Source: Desulfitobacterium sp. (GTDB lineage: Bacteria > Bacillota > Desulfitobacteriia > Desulfitobacteriales > Desulfitobacteriaceae). Taken from it: DNA of 16,699 bases. Below, piece by piece: positions 12,959-16,699 of this stretch; position 1 is the stretch's first letter, and every line of letters starts with the position of its first letter. The translations under genes were made by a program, and so were the position numbers. The notes beneath the pieces are model-generated. The model made no database searches, was not told where the DNA came from, and worked only from the letters and a program-made list of their open reading frames with translations. The stretch covers positions 1 through 16,699 of the forward strand of contig JAAZLD010000392.1 in the NCBI GenBank assembly GCA_012799495.1, written 5' to 3'.

Positions 12959-13939
12959 ATGAAAAATAAAGGGGGAGTTCTTATTCTTCAGTATCTTATT
13001 CAAAGGCTCCAAATGGATAACTGGGAAATTAGTTATGATGCTCAATGGGTCATAGCTCGGAGAGAGCAAAAAGGGATTTTAATTTCTACTCTAATAAAGG
13101 GTAATTTTTTACATCCTCTTCGGGAGGACTTATTTGGTGATTCTAAAATTCAATGGGAAGCTTTTGTCTTTTGCCCGGAAGGTTTATTTTCTAATGATCT
13201 AAAGCAGCCTGCCCTTAGGGGAGTCCAAGCTTGGTATATTGACTTACAAACAGGCCTGATTTTTCCTGCTCCTGCAACAACTAATCGGGAAAATTTGAAT
13301 ATTCTTCTCTCCTATCTACAAACAAGAGAGAGTGGCCAATCTTCTACCCTTGCCATGGCATACCCAAAATCTTCAATGAGACAAAGGGGACTAACAAAAC
13401 CAATTCTCACTTATTCTCTTATGGCAATAAACTTTTTCGTTTTTCTCCTCCTAACTTTAGATGGAGGTTCAACAAATACTTATGTTTTAGTCAAGTATGG
13501 GGCTAAGGTTAATGAATTAATTAGAGCAGGGGAAGTCTGGCGTTTACTTACTAGTATGTTCCTCCATATAGGGATTATCCATTTAGCATTCAACTCCTTC
13601 GCCCTATATGCTTTAGGGCCTTTAGTCGAAGAGCTCGCTGGTCGCTGGCGCTTTATCTTAATTTATATATCAAGTGGTATAATGGGTTCCCTAGCTAGCT
13701 TTTATTTTACAAATGCTATTTCTGCTGGGGCTTCAGGAGCAATTTTTGGTCTTTTAGGAGCTTTAGTGGCTTATTCCCGAAAAAATCCTGCTCTTTGGAA
13801 ATCGGGCTTTGGTAAAAACTTAGTAGTAATTATTGTGTTAAATTTAAGTTTAGGAATTATGCAACCGGGAATTGATAATTTCGCTCACTTAGGAGGACTG
13901 TTTTGTGGTTTTATTCTAGGGTTTATTTCCATGAAATAA
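12959..13939 (+). CDS. rhomboid-family intramembrane serine protease with N-terminal soluble domain
   Basis: 326 residues counted from ATG 12959. A soluble domain of about 145 residues precedes six predicted membrane segments (about 147-323). Catalytic residues are visible: HxxxxHxxxN (His203, His208, Asn212), Ser259 in SAGASGAIFG, and His310 in NFAHLGG. Rhomboids cut membrane proteins within or near the membrane; the N-terminal domain resembles the layout of Bacillus GluP (YqgP) rather than compact GlpG. The start is uncertain. No ribosome binding site precedes 12959, whereas GGGGGAG lies inside the frame at 12971-12977. ATG 13013 has AAAGG six bases upstream, and ATT 12983 would sit 5 bases after the GGGGGAG. 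The gene has its own promoter and is probably monocistronic. Confidence 0.9.
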   Translation: MKNKGGVLILQYLIQRLQMDNWEISYDAQWVIARREQKGILISTLIKGNFLHPLREDLFGDSKIQWEAFVFCPEGLFSNDLKQPALRGVQAWYIDLQTGLIFPAPATTNRENLNILLSYLQTRESGQSSTLAMAYPKSSMRQRGLTKPILTYSLMAINFFVFLLLTLDGGSTNTYVLVKYGAKVNELIRAGEVWRLLTSMFLHIGIIHLAFNSFALYALGPLVEELAGRWRFILIYISSGIMGSLASFYFTNAISAGASGAIFGLLGALVAYSRKNPALWKSGFGKNLVVIIVLNLSLGIMQPGIDNFAHLGGLFCGFILGFISMK

Positions 13940-13986
13940 CAATGGAATTTGTGCATGGTTATCTCTTTTGAGGACAGACTATGAAC

Positions 13987-14053
13987 AAAGCTCATGGTTT
14001 CTTAGCGAGGTGGGTTTCACGACCTATCGATAGTTAAGAAAACATGAGCTTTT
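13987..14053 (+). terminator. long imperfect palindrome, possible terminator of the rhomboid gene
   Basis: Arms 13987-14006 and 14033-14052 pair over 20 positions with one G-A mismatch and one G-U pair. The inner AGGT (14008-14011) and ACCT (14022-14025) can add a second stem with a 10-base loop. Only TTTT follows the right arm. It is longer than a normal terminator, so it could be a different structured or mobile-type palindrome. It lies between the rhomboid stop and the promoter of the PBP gene. Confidence 0.5.
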
Positions 14054-14063
14054 CCTATATCTA

Positions 14064-14093
14064 TTAACTATTTATTATAAAGAATGATATAAT
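14064..14093 (+). promoter_or_regulatory. predicted extended -10 promoter of the PBP gene
   Basis: TATAAT at 14088-14093 is preceded by TGA (14085-14087), giving the extended TGnTATAAT form. A TTAACT (14064-14069) lies 18 bases upstream as a weak -35. The start of transcription would be near 14100, leaving a leader of about 50 bases. Confidence 0.55.
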
Positions 14094-14148
14094 ATTTTTG
14101 TTAACCTTTTTACTATAAGAATACATAGGAGAATTGTGGGGATGTCCT

Positions 14149-16191
14149 GTGAAAAATAATTATTTCCGAAGGGAGATAGTTCTTTACGGTATATTGCTCT
14201 TACTAGTGGCTGCTATTATTAGCCGCCTATTTACTATGCAAGTGATCGATGCTGCCGAATTACGAGCTAAAGGAATCGAACGGAGAACTGATATTGCTAG
14301 TCTAGTACCGGAAAGAGGGAAGATCCTCGATTCTCAAGGGAATGTACTAGCTCAAAGTATTCCTGTAAAGGAACTTTATGCTGATCCGAGAACTATTACT
14401 AAGGTAATTACTCAAAAACAAACAAAATGGACTAAAGAAGAAATGGCTCAAACCCTTGGAGAGATCTTGGAAATAGATAAGGAAAATATCTTAGAGAAGC
14501 TTAATCAAGATTTAGCATGGGTTAGTATTGCTCATCATGTTAGTTTAGAAAAAGTTGAGGAGATTAAGGGGTTAAAACTTCCCGGAATAGGTTTTGCTGA
14601 TGAACAAAAAAGAGTTTATCCCATGGGAAATCTTGGGGCCCCTATCTTGGGCGTGGTAAATTTAGCTGGCCATGGAGCGGAAGGCTTAGAAGCCTATTAT
14701 GATAAGGAGTTGTACGGTACTCCTGGTTATTTGTCTAAACAAAGCTATCTAACAAGTAGCCTTCATGAACCAGCCTTTAAAGGAGCAAATATCCAACTAA
14801 CCCTAAACTCTACCATCCAGCATATTATTGAACAGCAAATAGACCAACTTGCAGAAAACACCCAGGCAAAACGGATAGCCATCTTAGCTATGGAGCCTAG
14901 TACTGGTAAAATTCTCGGTATGGGCTCATACCCTTCCTTTGACCCTAATAACTATGCCCAAAGTAGTCCTGATGAACGTCGTAATCTTAATATTGGGATG
15001 TCTTATGAACCAGGTTCTACTTTTAAGATTATTACTGGTGCTATAGCCATGGAGGAGGGATTGGTATCTCCTAATTCTGTAATCCATGATCCCGGGTATA
15101 TTAAAATCGGTCCCCGAAATATTAGTAACTGGGATACTAATTATATAGTCAGAGGGGATATAACTTTTACAGAAGCAATGATGTATTCTTCTAACGTAGT
15201 AATGGCTAAATTAGGTTTGAACATAGGAAAGGAAAACTTTTATACTTATTTGCGAGCTTTTGGTTTTGGGAGCAGGACAGGGATAGATTTAATCGGTGAG
15301 GAAAGTGGCCTCCTAGTTCCAAAAGCTTCAGCCCGAGATGTGGATTTGGCTACTATGTCTTTTGGGCAGTCAAGTTCGGTCACACCCATTCAGTTAATAA
15401 CAGCCATATCCTGTGTTGCTAACGGGGGTACCCTTTACAAACCTTATCTTGTAGATAAGATCATTCACCCCGATGGAACAATAGAAAAACAGGAACCAGT
15501 TGCGGTTCGTCAGGTTATATCAGAATCTACATCTGCTCAGATGACTGAGGTTTTAGTAGAGGTTGTTAACAATGGAACAGGGGCTAGAGCTCAAATTCCA
15601 GGCATTTCTGTAGCAGGAAAAACCGGAACAGCACAAAAAGTAGACCCAGAAACCAAAAGTTATTCATCTACAGATTTTATCGCCTCTTTTGCTTCATATG
15701 CACCAGCAGAGGACCCTAAAATCGCTGTTTTAGTTGTCATTGATACTCCAAGAGGGGAAAGCCACCATGGAGGAACTTTAGGTGGTCCTGTTGCCAAAAC
15801 TATTATGGAAGCTGCTTTGGAATTGGATGGAATTCCTGTAGCCAGCAACACGGAAAGTGATATCAATGAAGTTGGGGAAGCCACTTTTGAACGTCCTAAA
15901 CCCCAACCTATTACACCGGAAAGAACCCCATATGATGGTGAAACTGTGGTTCCTGACTTAACAGGACTGACTATGAGGCAAGTAGGGGAAACTCTGGCAG
16001 AAGCTGAGCTTCATTATACCTTTACTGGAACAGGGTTAGTTTACTCTCAAGGACCTGAACCAGGAAAAGTAGTTCCTAAAGGTTCCGTAGTAAATGTTTA
16101 CTTTTTACCCATTGAAGAGATTCTTTTACTTAACAAGGAGTTAGAAGGACAGGAAGAACAAAACGATGAACAAAAGCTACAGCAAGAATAA
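14149..16191 (+). CDS. SpoVD-like class B penicillin-binding protein with one PASTA domain
   Basis: A peptidoglycan DD-transpeptidase anchored in the membrane. I start it at GTG 14149, 7 bases after GGGG; TTG 14134 is in frame but only 2 bases from AGGAG. From GTG it has 680 residues. There is one N-terminal membrane helix (about 9-29) and a PBP dimer domain (about 45-200). The transpeptidase domain (about 235-555) has active Ser290 in PGSTFK, SSN at 347-349 and KTGTA at 491-495. One PASTA domain (about 599-655) follows, then an acidic Glu/Gln tail. One PASTA repeat and the overall layout match SpoVD of spore cortex synthesis more than PBP2B, which has two. It does not sit in the cell-division cluster where spoVD usually lies, so it may be an extra copy. 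The sporulation role is inference. Confidence 0.9.
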   Translation: MKNNYFRREIVLYGILLLLVAAIISRLFTMQVIDAAELRAKGIERRTDIASLVPERGKILDSQGNVLAQSIPVKELYADPRTITKVITQKQTKWTKEEMAQTLGEILEIDKENILEKLNQDLAWVSIAHHVSLEKVEEIKGLKLPGIGFADEQKRVYPMGNLGAPILGVVNLAGHGAEGLEAYYDKELYGTPGYLSKQSYLTSSLHEPAFKGANIQLTLNSTIQHIIEQQIDQLAENTQAKRIAILAMEPSTGKILGMGSYPSFDPNNYAQSSPDERRNLNIGMSYEPGSTFKIITGAIAMEEGLVSPNSVIHDPGYIKIGPRNISNWDTNYIVRGDITFTEAMMYSSNVVMAKLGLNIGKENFYTYLRAFGFGSRTGIDLIGEESGLLVPKASARDVDLATMSFGQSSSVTPIQLITAISCVANGGTLYKPYLVDKIIHPDGTIEKQEPVAVRQVISESTSAQMTEVLVEVVNNGTGARAQIPGISVAGKTGTAQKVDPETKSYSSTDFIASFASYAPAEDPKIAVLVVIDTPRGESHHGGTLGGPVAKTIMEAALELDGIPVASNTESDINEVGEATFERPKPQPITPERTPYDGETVVPDLTGLTMRQVGETLAEAELHYTFTGTGLVYSQGPEPGKVVPKGSVVNVYFLPIEEILLLNKELEGQEEQNDEQKLQQE

Positions 16192-16291
16192 GTTCGAATA
16201 AAAGGTAAGTGGTAATTGGAGCTAAATATTTTGCAACATTGAGAATCCAAATGGGTATACTGAAGTTATGATTAGCGTAATGGAGGAAGAA

Positions 16292-16699
16292 ATGAATATT
16301 AACCAATATATTGATGGAATGAAAGACGAACTAATTAAAACTGTCCAAACATGTATTCAATTTAAAAGTGTTAAAGATCTAGATAGTGCATCTTCAGATG
16401 CTCCTTTTGGTCAAGGAATCAAGGAATGCTTAGAATGGACCTTAGATCTAGGTGAAAAAATGGGTTTTAAAGTAAAAAATGTGGATGGCTATGCTGGCCA
16501 TATCGAACTGGGAACAGGCGAACTAGTTGGTATTCTTGGTCATTTAGATGTAGTTCCTGAGGGAGATGGCTGGACTGTTCCACCTTATGAGGGAAAGATC
16601 ATGGATGGTAAAATCTATGGTCGTGGTGCCGTAGATGATAAAGGTCCTACTTTAGCAGCACTTTTTGCTATGAAAGCCATAAAAGATTTGGAGATACCC
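16292..16699 (+). CDS. pepV: PepV-type M20 dipeptidase (3' end missing)
   Basis: The first 136 residues of an M20 metallopeptidase; the frame is open to the right edge. The ATG is preceded by GGAGGAAG. The start MNINQYIDGMKDELIKTVQT, the first metal motif GHLDVVP (His84, Asp86), the GWTVPPYEG stretch and the bridging-ligand motif GRGAVDDKGP (110-119) match PepV (Xaa-His or broad dipeptidase) closely. It would act in the cytosol on dipeptides. A weak promoter-like pair (TTGCAA about 16232, TATACT about 16257, spacing 19) lies between the PBP gene and this one. Distinction from succinyl-diaminopimelate desuccinylase rests on the PepV-like N-terminus. Confidence 0.88.
   Translation, partial: MNINQYIDGMKDELIKTVQTCIQFKSVKDLDSASSDAPFGQGIKECLEWTLDLGEKMGFKVKNVDGYAGHIELGTGELVGILGHLDVVPEGDGWTVPPYEGKIMDGKIYGRGAVDDKGPTLAALFAMKAIKDLEIP

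Noticed and set aside
15660..15884. 74-residue minus-strand frame in the PBP gene
   Set aside because: It is antisense to the transpeptidase domain and shows no family resemblance.

Overview
The window looks like the chromosome of a low-GC, Gram-positive, endospore-forming anaerobe, most likely a relative of Desulfitobacterium or Desulfosporosinus (Peptococcaceae in the broad sense). I infer this from the strong AGGAGG-type ribosome binding sites, frequent TTG and GTG starts, a SpoVD-like penicillin-binding protein with a PASTA domain, a UPF0182 membrane protein of the clostridial type, and a complete FixABCX (EtfABCX) module whose EtfA carries a ferredoxin domain. The genus call is inference. 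I see no tRNA, rRNA, CRISPR array, insertion sequence or phage gene.

Layout. Bases 1-404 hold the 3' end of a PHP-domain phosphatase (YcdX type). Two unrecognised membrane-protein genes follow (483-1701), closed by a clean hairpin terminator shared with the convergent gap gene (minus strand, 1738-2739). A short divergent promoter region separates gap from a one-cysteine OsmC-family gene (2865-3275). After 350 bases of non-coding DNA come a membrane-anchored phosphodiester glycosidase (NAGPA domain) and a membrane-anchored, possibly propeller-like protein. The ribosome binding site of the second lies in a perfect 17-bp tandem duplication. A terminator at 5903-5944 separates these from a large UPF0182 protein on the minus strand (5943-8804).

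The core of the window is the tightly coupled operon etfB-etfA-fixC-fixX (9170-12856), with 1- and 4-base overlaps and one strong terminator. Its products should form a flavin-based complex that takes electrons from a two-electron donor such as NADH and sends them to a low-potential ferredoxin and, through FixC/FixX, to a quinone. Its predicted promoter carries a perfect TGTAC-N6-GTACA palindrome exactly around the -10 hexamer, suggesting a dedicated repressor. Right after the operon comes a rhomboid protease with its own near-consensus promoter, then a 66-base imperfect palindrome, a SpoVD-like transpeptidase (14149-16191), and the 5' part of a PepV-type dipeptidase running off the right edge.

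The most interesting points are the ferredoxin-EtfA fusion inside a FixABCX operon and its operator, GAPDH residues that predict NADP use, loss of the second OsmC cysteine, the duplicated ribosome binding site, the palindrome before the PBP gene, and the unclear start of the rhomboid gene. I found no convincing wholly new system; these are specific, checkable departures from known families.
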